Assembly: GCA_014728035.1 (NCBI GenBank)
Contig: WJMJ01000034.1
Span: 1 to 64,000 of the forward strand
Direction: 5' to 3'
DNA: 64,000 bases
DNA from: Promethearchaeota archaeon
Lineage (GTDB): Archaea > Asgardarchaeota > Thorarchaeia > Thorarchaeales > Thorarchaeaceae
A model generated the notes under the pieces. It saw only the letters and a program-made list of their open reading frames with translations, was not told the origin of the DNA and ran no database searches. The position numbers and the translations under genes are program-made. This document shows, piece after piece, positions 35,019-43,777 of the stretch (within the stretch, counting starts at the first letter, position 1; the number at the start of each line of letters is the position of its first letter).

Positions 35019-35966
35019 ATGATTTCTGAAACATCGATAGTCCAACCATACAAATCAGATGATGGTGATATAGACACTTTGCTAAAATTCCTAAGAACGG
35101 TTACAAAAATAATTGATAATAGTTTCAATCCACCTGACTCTAAATTTGACAAGCACTCTGACTCGGCAGATTATGATTTTGTTGAGGAGAAATACAAACT
35201 AGGGAATCAAAGTATATTTTTCTCAATTATGCATAGAATGGAATTTGAAGCAAAGTATGGAGGTCACGCTGTTGACATTGTAATAATTCAATCTCATGGT
35301 TTATCTGAAAATCAAAGTATCTCTATCGAGGTTTCAAGAAGATATAGTACTCCTCGGTTTGCAAAACTAAGTATTTCTGTTGTCGACGAGAACATTTCTA
35401 AGAAAATTATCGAGATGTTTCAAAAGGAGTTCGATGCTAGGTCTCAACTCGATGAAACAGACATCAAAAGACATGTAACAAGTGCACTGGTTGCAGTTAG
35501 AAGAGGTGCGTGGAGCGGTGCTGAATCTCATGCAAAGATTGTGCTTGATAATGACCCGAACAATGCTGAAGCATTATTGTATTTGGGTATCGCTCGAGCC
35601 GCTCAAGGCGATTTGACCAATGCTGAAAAAATATTGAAAGAAGTACTCGAAAAAGACCCTAGTAATTATGATGCATATTATAACCTAGGTCTTGTGTACA
35701 AAAATTCCGACAGACTCGAGGAATCTGTAATTCTCTATCAAAAGGGATTAGAAGTCAATCCCGATAATCACGCAATACAATTTCAACTTGCTCGAGCATA
35801 TGAAGAAATCGGAAATAAGGAGAAAGCACTATTCTATTATAGAGAAGCTCTCAGAACTAGTCCAAATCCTGATGGTGCGTTTCATTACACAGGAATGGAC
35901 TTTACAACCCATTCAAAAGACGGAATTGCAAGACTGGAAAAAGAATTGAATGGTAATGATTCTTAA
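35019..35966 (+). CDS. TPR-repeat protein with unassigned N-terminal domain
   Basis: 315 residues, ATG preceded by AGAAGGGT. The first 145 residues form an unassigned alpha/beta domain. From about 150 there are four tetratricopeptide repeats: RRGAWSGAESHAKIVLDNDPNNAEALLYLGIARAAQGDLTNAEKILKEVLEKDPSNYDAYYNLGLVYKNSDRLEESVILYQKGLEVNPDN and one more ending YYREALRTSPNPDG. TPRs bind other proteins, so an adaptor role is likely. It is cytoplasmic by composition. Its stop overlaps that of the convergent acyl-CoA synthetase gene by 4 bases. Confidence 0.8.
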   Translation: MISETSIVQPYKSDDGDIDTLLKFLRTVTKIIDNSFNPPDSKFDKHSDSADYDFVEEKYKLGNQSIFFSIMHRMEFEAKYGGHAVDIVIIQSHGLSENQSISIEVSRRYSTPRFAKLSISVVDENISKKIIEMFQKEFDARSQLDETDIKRHVTSALVAVRRGAWSGAESHAKIVLDNDPNNAEALLYLGIARAAQGDLTNAEKILKEVLEKDPSNYDAYYNLGLVYKNSDRLEESVILYQKGLEVNPDNHAIQFQLARAYEEIGNKEKALFYYREALRTSPNPDGAFHYTGMDFTTHSKDGIARLEKELNGNDS

Positions 35967-37402
35967 TCATTCTGTGATCTCCGTTTTCTAGTTTCATAAT
36001 AATCACAGGCTTTGGATAAAGCAGTTATAGCCTCTTGCATATTTCTGAAAACAGGAAGTTGCTTATCTACAAAGACGTCCCAAGCTTCTTTTCTTGCTTT
36101 CGGATAAGCAACATCAGGAACTGCAATAAGAACTGGTTTATTTTCACGAATAGAAACCTCTCTCGCAGCTTCCGCCATATCTCTCCAAAAATCAATCACA
36201 GCATCTGCTGCACCCATAATTGTAGCAACCTGATGTATATGATGTACATCAGCTTCAAAAATCAATGAATCGAATTTGGAGTCAGAACCAACAATTCGAA
36301 GAACTTCTGTAGTTGTTTGATCAGAATAATAATCTGCAGCAAGGTCTATCGGATTTTTTAGAGAAGTACCCACATCTCGAATCAACGGATCAAGCTTTTC
36401 AAGAGTTTCATTGGAAGTAGTAGGTACTTTGAGACCCGCGTCAATACACATGTCAGTATAGATTACACTTGTACCTCCACTAATTGCAATCATACCAACA
36501 TTTCTAGATGCTGGCTCCGGACAAAGAGAGAATACACTGAGTGTAGCAACAAGTTCCTCCAATGTAGAAACGGTGGGTACATTTGCTTGTTTGAACGCTG
36601 CAGACCAGAGTTCACGATTTCCAGCCAAAGCTCCCGTATGTGATGACACTGCACGGGAACCTTCAACAGACCTCCCACCTTTTAATACCACTACAGGTTT
36701 TTTATCCGCAAGAATCTTAAGCTCATGAAGAAGTTCACTTCCAGACTCTGTACCTTCAATGTATGCTCCTATAACATTGGTTTCTTCATCTCCCTGAAAA
36801 TATCTAATTAGCTCAGGAGGTTTGATATCAACTGAATTACCAAAACTAAACAACTTACTAAAACCAACACCGGACTCGGCAGCAGCAGTATAGGTACTTA
36901 TTGCAACACCACCTGACTGTGAAATGAAACCCACATCACCCACTCTTTGGATAATGGTAGGTGCAAAAGCAAATCCTAGTTTAGGATAACAAATACCCAT
37001 GCAATTAGGCCCAAACACTCTCATTGAAAGGTTACTTACCATATCTAAGAATTTCTTTTCTTCAGATCGACCCTCATCTGTTCCTAATTCTGAATAGCCG
37101 CTAGTAAATACAGTAGCTCCTTTTGCACCTTTATCAGCTACCTGTTTGATAACTTCAGGTACCACTCGTCTTGGAACAGCTATAATAGCATAGTCAATGT
37201 TCTCAGGGATATCATCCAAGCTTGAATGAATCTTATGACCAAGAACCTCACCCTCCCTGTGGGAAACCAACCAGACCTTTAGGTCATGGGGCCATTGAAG
37301 CATTGAGTGAACCCAGTAATAGCCAAGCTTCATTGAAACACCAATGATAGCCACGGATTTGATTTCCAGCATTTCTGAGATAGAGGGTTTCTTCACCGAC
37401 AT
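35963..37402 (-). CDS. Acyl-CoA synthetase (ADP-forming) alpha-subunit-like protein
   Basis: 479 residues with the three domains of the alpha chain: CoA binding (KSVAIIGVSMKLGYYW), a succinyl-CoA-ligase-like domain (VFGPNCMGICYPKLGFAFAPT, GFISQSGGVAIST) and the ligase-CoA domain. The phosphohistidine segment is SSHTGALAGN (H255). There is no ATP-grasp beta domain, so a separate beta subunit is required; none is in the window. The enzyme family makes ATP from acetyl-CoA or other acyl-CoAs, ADP and phosphate in archaeal fermentation of sugars, amino acids or fatty acids. All alpha motifs are present. Substrate specificity is not readable. Confidence 0.88.
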   Translation of the reverse strand: MSVKKPSISEMLEIKSVAIIGVSMKLGYYWVHSMLQWPHDLKVWLVSHREGEVLGHKIHSSLDDIPENIDYAIIAVPRRVVPEVIKQVADKGAKGATVFTSGYSELGTDEGRSEEKKFLDMVSNLSMRVFGPNCMGICYPKLGFAFAPTIIQRVGDVGFISQSGGVAISTYTAAAESGVGFSKLFSFGNSVDIKPPELIRYFQGDEETNVIGAYIEGTESGSELLHELKILADKKPVVVLKGGRSVEGSRAVSSHTGALAGNRELWSAAFKQANVPTVSTLEELVATLSVFSLCPEPASRNVGMIAISGGTSVIYTDMCIDAGLKVPTTSNETLEKLDPLIRDVGTSLKNPIDLAADYYSDQTTTEVLRIVGSDSKFDSLIFEADVHHIHQVATIMGAADAVIDFWRDMAEAAREVSIRENKPVLIAVPDVAYPKARKEAWDVFVDKQLPVFRNMQEAITALSKACDYYETRKRRSQND

Positions 37403-37605
37403 CTGAATGACCTTCAGTATTGCGTTTTCTACTAATGCGAGATTTAAGAGTACCTGATTGGGATAGATTTTGTGAGTTTCCTTCGTTTGATGATTTCTCT
37501 ATTTAGCCAAGTTAATTTAGTTAGAAAAAATAAACAATCTTGAACAATCAGAAAGAGTTTTCTTTGTTGGAATATCTCAAATCTCACATAACTGAGGAAG
37601 GGTAG

Positions 37606-38748
37606 ATGGAAATGCTTACTCTACGAGGAACAATCAAGAAATTCAAGAAACACTTGGTAGTTTCTATCGTCATCTGGAGCATAGTTGTTCCAATAGCTGA
37701 CGGTTTCATTGTTCAGCGAGATAGGAATCGCAATATGCTCTATGGCGAATTGTTTTGGAGTGAGGGGTTTCATGTATATGATTTGACTGATGAAGATTTG
37801 AATAACACAATCCCAAATATTCCAAATGATCATCTATTAACAGATGTATTGAATGTAACATACGAATATCCAATCATAACATTGATGTTCTATGCAGGTA
37901 TAGCTTTGATTGAACCTGGGATATATGGTCCCCATTTTCTTGCAAATTGGATTCTGGTTATGATATTTCATCTGAGTCTTTTACTTTTTGTATTTCTTAG
38001 CCAGAAATATTGGCAGCATCAGTGGTACAAAGAGGTATTTGGAGCTTACTACTGTTATGGATTTTTTCTTACAGTAGGCTTTGCTAAGATTGAACCATTT
38101 GTCGATCTTTTGTTTCTCTGTGCAATTTACTTCTTACGTAAGAAGAAATACTTCCAAGCAAACATCATGTTAGGGCTTGCTTTTCAAACAAAATTGTATC
38201 CTGCATACGCATTACCATACTTTTTCGTATCAAATCCAGTAGCATCTATTGCATTTTTCTTGACGACAATCAGTCTTTTCTTGCCACTCCTTATTACAGG
38301 TGTTTCAAACGAATCATTAATTGCACACTTGTTGAATAGCTCAAGCTATTCAGATATTATCACAAATCCATTCTATATCGGTTGGGTAGCTCAAAATCCA
38401 ATCTCAATACTTGCTCCACTGGTCTTGTTTATAGCATTTCTATACTGCACATTAGAAACAAAGAATTGGAAAGGAATCCCGATATTACAACCCAGATTTA
38501 GAATACAACAACCATTGGCAATATTGCTCTATCTCATCCCTCTTGGTCTTGTTTTTCTATCCTGGGTACTAATATGGTACTATGCTTGGTTCTTCTTTAG
38601 CATCCTTCTATTTGAACGCGAAATAAATGCAAGAAAGTATAGATATATCCTAGTCGGATTCGCTATTGCACATATAGTAGGAGTCTTAGTGAATCCAGGA
38701 TATTTCTTGGTAGGCCCACTTCAAGAGTTCCTTAATCATTTCAAATAA
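37606..38748 (+). CDS. Polytopic membrane protein, GT-C/mannosyltransferase-like
   Basis: 380 residues, ATG preceded by GAGGAAGGG. About nine hydrophobic helices are visible. The first external loop is long and contains EGFHVYDLTDEDLNN and a conserved-looking YEYPIITLMFYAG. A YEYPP-like motif with an acidic first loop is typical of GT-C fold glycosyltransferases of the GT87/DUF2029 type, which use polyprenyl-phosphate sugars. Later helices hold LAFQTKLYPAYALPYFF and LSWVLIWYYAWFFF, also common in these enzymes. Assignment to glycosyl transfer is inference. There are no direct operon partners: it is divergent from the acyl-CoA synthetase gene and 160 bases precede the PIN gene. Confidence 0.6.
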   Translation: MEMLTLRGTIKKFKKHLVVSIVIWSIVVPIADGFIVQRDRNRNMLYGELFWSEGFHVYDLTDEDLNNTIPNIPNDHLLTDVLNVTYEYPIITLMFYAGIALIEPGIYGPHFLANWILVMIFHLSLLLFVFLSQKYWQHQWYKEVFGAYYCYGFFLTVGFAKIEPFVDLLFLCAIYFLRKKKYFQANIMLGLAFQTKLYPAYALPYFFVSNPVASIAFFLTTISLFLPLLITGVSNESLIAHLLNSSSYSDIITNPFYIGWVAQNPISILAPLVLFIAFLYCTLETKNWKGIPILQPRFRIQQPLAILLYLIPLGLVFLSWVLIWYYAWFFFSILLFEREINARKYRYILVGFAIAHIVGVLVNPGYFLVGPLQEFLNHFK

Positions 38749-38910
38749 CGGCCAGATTTGGCATAATGCATAACCTTTTTGTCCATGTACGAAGTTTTCC
38801 AGATAGATTCATTGCACATATAGCAAAAGACCTTAATGTGGGAATAAAATCCGTACTAATCTCAGGGTCTCTATAAGTAAATCCCTCATATTAATAGGAG
38901 TAGAAAATGA

Positions 38911-40725
38911 ATGCGAGTATATCTAGATGCAAATTTCTTCATATCAGGTTTTTCAGATAGACCAAAGGACGTATACGTAATCCAAGAAGCAGCTGAAATG
39001 GTTGGATGGGAACTATGGATTACAAGACAGGTTTTCCACGAACTAAGATGGTATCTTCGACGTGAAGTTGAGAATATGATTCAGATAGATGAGACCCTTA
39101 AGAAAGAGATTCAAAACTTCATGAAGCAGTTTACAAAACCAGAGAGCGCACTACCACAGTTGAATGACATGTCATTAGTTCTTGGTGCACATAGAACATC
39201 TGGGGATGCAAAAATCGTTACAAGTGATCTAAAACTATTACGAACAATCGAAGATTTTGAAATGAATTTCGAAGGTATGGTTGGTTCCGCATTTGTTCTT
39301 CAACTTATGGAAATGATAGATGATGAAGGTCTGAAAAAGAAACTTAGAAAGATAAGAGACCGGATTTACACTGAAGAAGTAAGATATAGCATATCTCGAC
39401 AAGGAGCATACGACCCTGTTGCTCGGATAAGGGTGATTGAAGAACACGCAATGAGTGTTCTACGCGATGTAAAGAGACCAGCTGAAGTTGACCAAAAATT
39501 ATCAAAAGGACAACCCCTCTTTGTTCTTGACTTTCTTGAAGATATCAAAGCTGGAATACCGGATATGTTTGAAGACTTCAAAGCTGGAAAGTACGACACT
39601 CTTGCTCTGGAAATTGAAACTGTTCAGAATGAAATCGAAAGAATGCTTATTGCTTCAACTCTGACTCAGGACAAGGAAACACATGATGCTCTTGTGAATC
39701 ATGCGTCAGACCTTACATTGTTCTTGTATTTCCTTGAGATGATTTGTCATCTTTACAGAGGCACTCGTGATGGCATAGAATACGCTCTAAAAATAAGTGA
39801 AGAAGCTTTCAGACTTCTCATGTTTGCAGGAATAACTAATGATGAACTAAAGGCATCGGTTTTCTTTGTCAGAATTGTATTGTACATCGTGAGAGAGGAT
39901 TATAATGAAATTGATTACTATTATTCTCTCTATGATTCAATGCTAGAACGAGCTGGACTTAAAGAGATGAACAGGACCTCTGAAGGCCTCTATGTCACAA
40001 TGCAAATTCTGCGAGAGTTCATGGGTGGTTTTTCACTTCGCAAGACAAAGCTCAGTCATCCAGAAGTAACCATTGCCATGCTTAATGATATGGCAAAATA
40101 CGCGATTCAATTTGATAATCATGAAAATGCATGGCAATTATCAGTTAATGCCTACAAGATTGGTGTTGCATACAACAAAGAAGAAGGAGCTCTCACGTCA
40201 TTTCTCATGCTCTATAAGATATCTTCTTCTGCACATGATAAATTCGAAAATGCGCTCGAAAAAATTGCTGAGCATGCATTGAAGGTGTTTGTGAAGAAAG
40301 GATGGAATACCGCAGCGATCACTCCGATTCTCAACGAATTACAAGGTTCTCTAGTACCAGTTGAAGACTTCACTATGGACAAAGTACTCGAAATAGAGGA
40401 TTTGCCAGAAGCTTTACAAGGTTGGATGGATGTGCTTATGCTAACCAAAGTTGGTGAAAAGGAGTTCCTAATTGTACGGAATGACAACATTCATGCCCGT
40501 ATATGTATAGATGTAAGTAAGCACCCCGAATTGAAAATATTGATGACGGGGCACAAAGTAGCTTTGACTCATGGGCAATTCACATTAGCAACTCCTCCAA
40601 AGGCACTTACTAACAAATATGCAGTAGTTCTATTGATTACACCTGCGGAAGGAGCAGAGGTGTCATTTGAAGGAGAATATGGTTTCTCATATCTCAAAGT
40701 TGCAGAACCACAAAATGAAGAATAG
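38911..40725 (+). CDS. PIN-domain protein with long helical region and C-terminal beta domain
   Basis: 604 residues. The N-terminal 115 residues are a PIN ribonuclease-like domain with the full acidic set: D6 (VYLDANFF), E44 (VFHELRW), D86 (LNDMSLV), D99 (SGDAK) and D106 (TSDLKLL). Residues about 180-470 are helical, possibly TPR-like, with YALKISEEAFRLLMFAGITNDELKASVFF and WQLSVNAYKIGVAYNKEEGALTSF. The last 110 residues are beta-rich (EKEFLIVRNDNIHARICIDVS). It is far longer than toxin-type PIN proteins and has no antitoxin gene before it, so a housekeeping RNA-processing role is more likely. The small membrane protein follows after 8 bases. Confidence 0.75.
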   Translation: MRVYLDANFFISGFSDRPKDVYVIQEAAEMVGWELWITRQVFHELRWYLRREVENMIQIDETLKKEIQNFMKQFTKPESALPQLNDMSLVLGAHRTSGDAKIVTSDLKLLRTIEDFEMNFEGMVGSAFVLQLMEMIDDEGLKKKLRKIRDRIYTEEVRYSISRQGAYDPVARIRVIEEHAMSVLRDVKRPAEVDQKLSKGQPLFVLDFLEDIKAGIPDMFEDFKAGKYDTLALEIETVQNEIERMLIASTLTQDKETHDALVNHASDLTLFLYFLEMICHLYRGTRDGIEYALKISEEAFRLLMFAGITNDELKASVFFVRIVLYIVREDYNEIDYYYSLYDSMLERAGLKEMNRTSEGLYVTMQILREFMGGFSLRKTKLSHPEVTIAMLNDMAKYAIQFDNHENAWQLSVNAYKIGVAYNKEEGALTSFLMLYKISSSAHDKFENALEKIAEHALKVFVKKGWNTAAITPILNELQGSLVPVEDFTMDKVLEIEDLPEALQGWMDVLMLTKVGEKEFLIVRNDNIHARICIDVSKHPELKILMTGHKVALTHGQFTLATPPKALTNKYAVVLLITPAEGAEVSFEGEYGFSYLKVAEPQNEE

Positions 40726-40733
40726 GGAAAAAA

Positions 40734-41189
40734 ATGAACGTGTTCGTTTGGGTAATAGTAATAGTTGGCACAATGATTCTGATGTTGTTCAACTACTATC
40801 TAAACAAAGCACCAGGAGCAGATCCTGACGATTACGTAGTAGGACCGCCAGAATTAGGCATAACCTGCGATTGTTTCCTGAATGTCCTCATCTTAGGAGG
40901 AATTGCAGTTATTGCAATATCAACAAATTCCGCATTATTTGATAGCAGATTAGAGCTCTATACAGTAGGAATTGTCGCATTCTTTGCGATTACTATCGCC
41001 GGATATTTTGGGAGAAGAGAACGACATCGCGAATGGAGAGAGTTGCGTAAAACATTCCAAAGAGTTATCCCAGAATCATCTACGAGGTCTTTTGGTAGGC
41101 CTTCATTCGAAATATTTTATGATGAGGATTATTTCGATGAATATGAAGAGAATGATGATGACGAAGAAGATTGGAGATATGATCCTTAG
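40734..41189 (+). CDS. Small three-helix membrane protein with acidic tail
   Basis: 151 residues beginning 8 bases after the PIN gene, so almost certainly co-transcribed. Hydrophobic segments lie at about 3-21, 48-66 and 76-93. The cytoplasmic end is RRERHREWRELRKTF followed by a very acidic tail, YDEDYFDEYEENDDDEEDW. A CDCF pair is in the loop before the second helix. No family recognised. A link with the PIN protein, for example bringing it to the membrane, is suggested only by gene order. Confidence 0.65.
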   Translation: MNVFVWVIVIVGTMILMLFNYYLNKAPGADPDDYVVGPPELGITCDCFLNVLILGGIAVIAISTNSALFDSRLELYTVGIVAFFAITIAGYFGRRERHREWRELRKTFQRVIPESSTRSFGRPSFEIFYDEDYFDEYEENDDDEEDWRYDP

Positions 41190-41190
41190 A

Positions 41191-41547
41191 TTATATCACC
41201 TGTACTTTGTCATCTTTTAGATTGGGAATCTTAATAGCTATGATTGTTACTTGTTCATCGTATGTCAAAAAGTAATGAGATTCAGATGGATCGACAATGA
41301 CGATATCACCTTTTTCTAATTCAAATACTTGAGACCCAACACCAATTTTAGTTCGATTCAAAGTGACAAAAATCTCTTGCAATTCCGTATGTGCATGAGG
41401 AACAGTTCTAGTCTTAGAGGGTATTTGAACAAGAATGAATCCTGCAGAATCTACGTTTTTCTGAAGAGTAATGTCAGCAACATATTCAGCAATATAACCG
41501 GCTTTCCCTTTAGTTGGTGCATGAGCACGTCGAAAGATACGAACCAT
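41191..41547 (-). CDS. Cupin-domain protein
   Basis: 118 residues if begun at ATG 41547; the track start (TTG 41628) adds a Pro/Arg-rich stretch RQTSRSPPPFLHLF that is not cupin-like. The single cupin barrel shows motif 1 as VPHAHTELQEIFVTLNRTKIGVG and motif 2 as EKGDIVIVDPSESHYF, with HxH, E and a later H as metal ligands. Such small cupins are isomerases, dioxygenases or sugar-binding folds; the reaction is not predictable here. It is convergent with the small membrane protein gene, stops 1 base apart, and may share a transcript with the small acidic ORF upstream. Confidence 0.75.
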   Translation of the reverse strand: MVRIFRRAHAPTKGKAGYIAEYVADITLQKNVDSAGFILVQIPSKTRTVPHAHTELQEIFVTLNRTKIGVGSQVFELEKGDIVIVDPSESHYFLTYDEQVTIIAIKIPNLKDDKVQVI

Positions 41548-41645
41548 ACTAATCAGTGTAACATATTCTCTCTGGTAAAAAAGATGTAGGAAAGGTGGAG
41601 GGGAACGACTGGTTTGCCGTTCACCCAATATGCGACCAATTCGAT

Positions 41646-41840
41646 TCAGGTCTTTTCTTCCCTTTCCGAGTCATCCTCGACTTCGGGAATCTCGTCTGGA
41701 AAATCGTCAAGGTCAGCCGCTTTTCGTGATTCATCACCACGAAGCAAATGTTTATTGAATTTCGGCTTCATTATTTCCTTTGTCTCCATGAGGACAACTG
41801 ACTCAATGTAGAGAATAGCAGTCATTAATGTGAGGAACAC
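41646..41840 (-). CDS. Possible small acidic protein
   Basis: 64 residues from GTG 41840, or 47 residues from ATG 41789. The C-terminal half, DESRKAADLDDFPDEIPEVEDDSEREEKT, is strongly acidic and protein-like, while the opposite-strand ORF is Ser-rich and looks like its shadow. The N-terminal LTLMTAILYIESVVL is hydrophobic but short for a membrane helix. No family and no clear SD. It lies about 100 bases upstream of the cupin gene in the same direction. A real gene is somewhat uncertain. Confidence 0.4.
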   Translation of the reverse strand: MFLTLMTAILYIESVVLMETKEIMKPKFNKHLLRGDESRKAADLDDFPDEIPEVEDDSEREEKT

Positions 41841-42123
41841 CCAGACAATACTAGGATTAGTATTCCAGTATTAGCTAATCTCTGAAACTGGAGATTCTCT
41901 ATCAGATTCAATGAAACATGGTAAACAGTGATACCTGAGAAACTCCTTATTGAGCAGAGATGTCAAATCTCCAACTCTATATTATACTCGAATACTATAA
42001 ACACCTACAAGACTAGAAAAAGGTAATATTGAAACTAGTAATAATTATCAAGACGTAACCTCCTCTGAAAGAAAGACATTAGTCTGAAGCTAGGAGTTAT
42101 TAATTCAAAATTACAAGGGTATA

Positions 42124-43242
42124 ATGATGTCTTCCACTGAAACACAACCTGAATTACGTCAAATCTATAAAACGGTAATTCTGGGGCGTGATACAACTCT
42201 GCAATCGGGGTTCTTATCTGAAGCCTCAGGTGAGCAGATTTCATACCAATTGTATCATTTTTTACGCGTGGGCATAGGTGTTTGTAGAGTTCATCATGAC
42301 TCAGGTCACACCATCTTTCAGATGTGGTCACTTCCTGATGGAGACAAACTGAATGAAATAACCAAGAGTTTTCTTAATGGTCATTCTGCAGCAGTTATTG
42401 TTGTAAGACCAAGCGACATCGATTACGTTCAAGATTTAGTTTCACTCGGTATCGAAACACGTAAAGTCACAGCAGTTGTGGTTGTGGGGTCGATTCAAAA
42501 TGCAGAAATAATCGCATCGGAATTATTCGGACATCACAAACACACCTTAAATGTTGAATCAGCTAGATCGGTTAATGAGGTTATGAAAACTGTGTCAGAC
42601 ATGCTGCTTAGAAAGCAGTCGCAGTCGCACATTTTGAAGGTTCTCTCGGTGGATCCATCAGCGTGCATGCCTTTTGAACCAACTCTTCATAGTTCTCAAA
42701 CACCCTTGAATACAAGTCAAGAAATCAAACAAATAATAGAATTTTGTGATTCCTTTGCTACTAAGACAGCAGAAAAAGAATGCATCATCGATATCGATGA
42801 AGGGCTTGCATCTATCGACCTAACTACTGGTGCTGTAAGGTTTAAGCCTGAGTTATGCAAATTCTGTGAGAGAGATTGTCCTCGTTCGATACACATCTGT
42901 ATTGTTGGAATCGACTCGGGTTGGTCTTCAGAAGGATTGGGAACCAGAGCCCTATTAACAATGGCAAAAATCTATGCATTAGCTAATCGGGAATTGCCTG
43001 CACATGTCGAAAAGCAACTTCATTTTGCATCACGATGTAAAAATTTCAGTTTAAAAAGAGAATTAGAAAATGACGAGTATACAGCAGCTGTGTTGTCTGA
43101 TTTGGGATATGAACCAGTTACATCAAAAACAGACCTACTAGAAGCTGCTATGAAACGAGTTCGAGAAGGACGAATGTCAGCATCTTTATACTCATTTTTG
43201 CGAGGTACTCTACAACGAATCCGTGAAACTAGTGATTCGTAG
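42124..43242 (+). CDS. Degenerate small-GTPase-like domain fused to a cysteine-cluster domain
   Basis: 372 residues. The first 125 residues follow the Ras-like order: a strand and loop YKTVILGRDTTLQSGFLSEA where the P-loop should be (residues 15-34), FQMWSLPDGDKLNEITKSFLNGHSAAVIVVRPSD (65-98) in place of LQIWDxAGQ...GAIxVFD, then VTAVVVVGS where the NKxD strand ends. The GxxxxGK[S/T] lysine and the DxxGQ aspartate are absent, so GTP binding in the usual way is unlikely: a pseudo-GTPase. Residues about 165-372 contain CKFCERDCPRSIHIC (C245, C248, C252, C259), a likely zinc or Fe-S site, and helices with RELENDEYTAAVL. It precedes the LOG-like gene by 14 bases. The GTPase relation is inferred from strand order by eye. 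Confidence 0.65.
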   Translation: MMSSTETQPELRQIYKTVILGRDTTLQSGFLSEASGEQISYQLYHFLRVGIGVCRVHHDSGHTIFQMWSLPDGDKLNEITKSFLNGHSAAVIVVRPSDIDYVQDLVSLGIETRKVTAVVVVGSIQNAEIIASELFGHHKHTLNVESARSVNEVMKTVSDMLLRKQSQSHILKVLSVDPSACMPFEPTLHSSQTPLNTSQEIKQIIEFCDSFATKTAEKECIIDIDEGLASIDLTTGAVRFKPELCKFCERDCPRSIHICIVGIDSGWSSEGLGTRALLTMAKIYALANRELPAHVEKQLHFASRCKNFSLKRELENDEYTAAVLSDLGYEPVTSKTDLLEAAMKRVREGRMSASLYSFLRGTLQRIRETSDS

Positions 43243-43256
43243 TTCTGGCGAGTGAC

Positions 43257-43760
43257 ATGACCAAACGCACAATATCAGTTATAGGTGGTTCTGAAGTAGA
43301 CTCTGAAACTATCAAGATTGCATACGAAGTCGGAGCTGAGATAGCAAGAAGAGATATCGTTCTCATTTGTGGTGGAATGGGAGGAGTTATGGAATCTGCT
43401 TGTAAAGGAGCAAAAGAAATGGGAGGCACAACAGTGGGCATCCTGCCGACAGACACAAGAGAACATGGAAATCAGTATTTAGATATCGCAATACCTACTG
43501 GACTAGGGTATACAAGAAACTTCATTGTTGCTAAAGCAGCGGACGGAGTAATAGCTATTAACGGATCAGCGGGAACTCTTAGTGAAATGGCAATAGCTTG
43601 GTTTTCCGATATACCGATAGTAGCACTTACAATTTCCGGAGGATGGGCAGAAAAACTAGCGGGTAAAAAGATTGACCATAGAAGAGAAGATATCATATTT
43701 CCTGCAAATACTGCACATGAAGCTGTTCAAGCTATTTTTACAGCAAATAAATGGGACTAA
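43257..43760 (+). CDS. LOG/TIGR00725-like Rossmann nucleotide-binding protein
   Basis: 167 residues, ATG preceded by GGCGAGTG. ISVIGGSE, LICGGMGGVMESACKGAKEMGGTTVGILP and INGSAGTLSEMAIAW are the family motifs; the PGGxGTxxE motif of the LOG phosphoribohydrolases appears here as NGSAGTLSE. LOG enzymes cleave nucleoside 5'-monophosphates, while the TIGR00725 branch has no proven role. The glutamate of the motif is kept and the leading PGG is not. Cytoplasmic. Lies between the pseudo-GTPase and the PPP phosphatase genes with gaps of 14 and 17 bases, so the three are probably one transcript. Confidence 0.8.
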   Translation: MTKRTISVIGGSEVDSETIKIAYEVGAEIARRDIVLICGGMGGVMESACKGAKEMGGTTVGILPTDTREHGNQYLDIAIPTGLGYTRNFIVAKAADGVIAINGSAGTLSEMAIAWFSDIPIVALTISGGWAEKLAGKKIDHRREDIIFPANTAHEAVQAIFTANKWD

Positions 43761-43777
43761 GACTAATGGTGTTTTGA

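Noticed and set aside
38911-39260. PIN domain considered as a VapC toxin
   Set aside because: The chain is 604 residues, no VapB-like antitoxin precedes it, and the partner downstream is a membrane protein.
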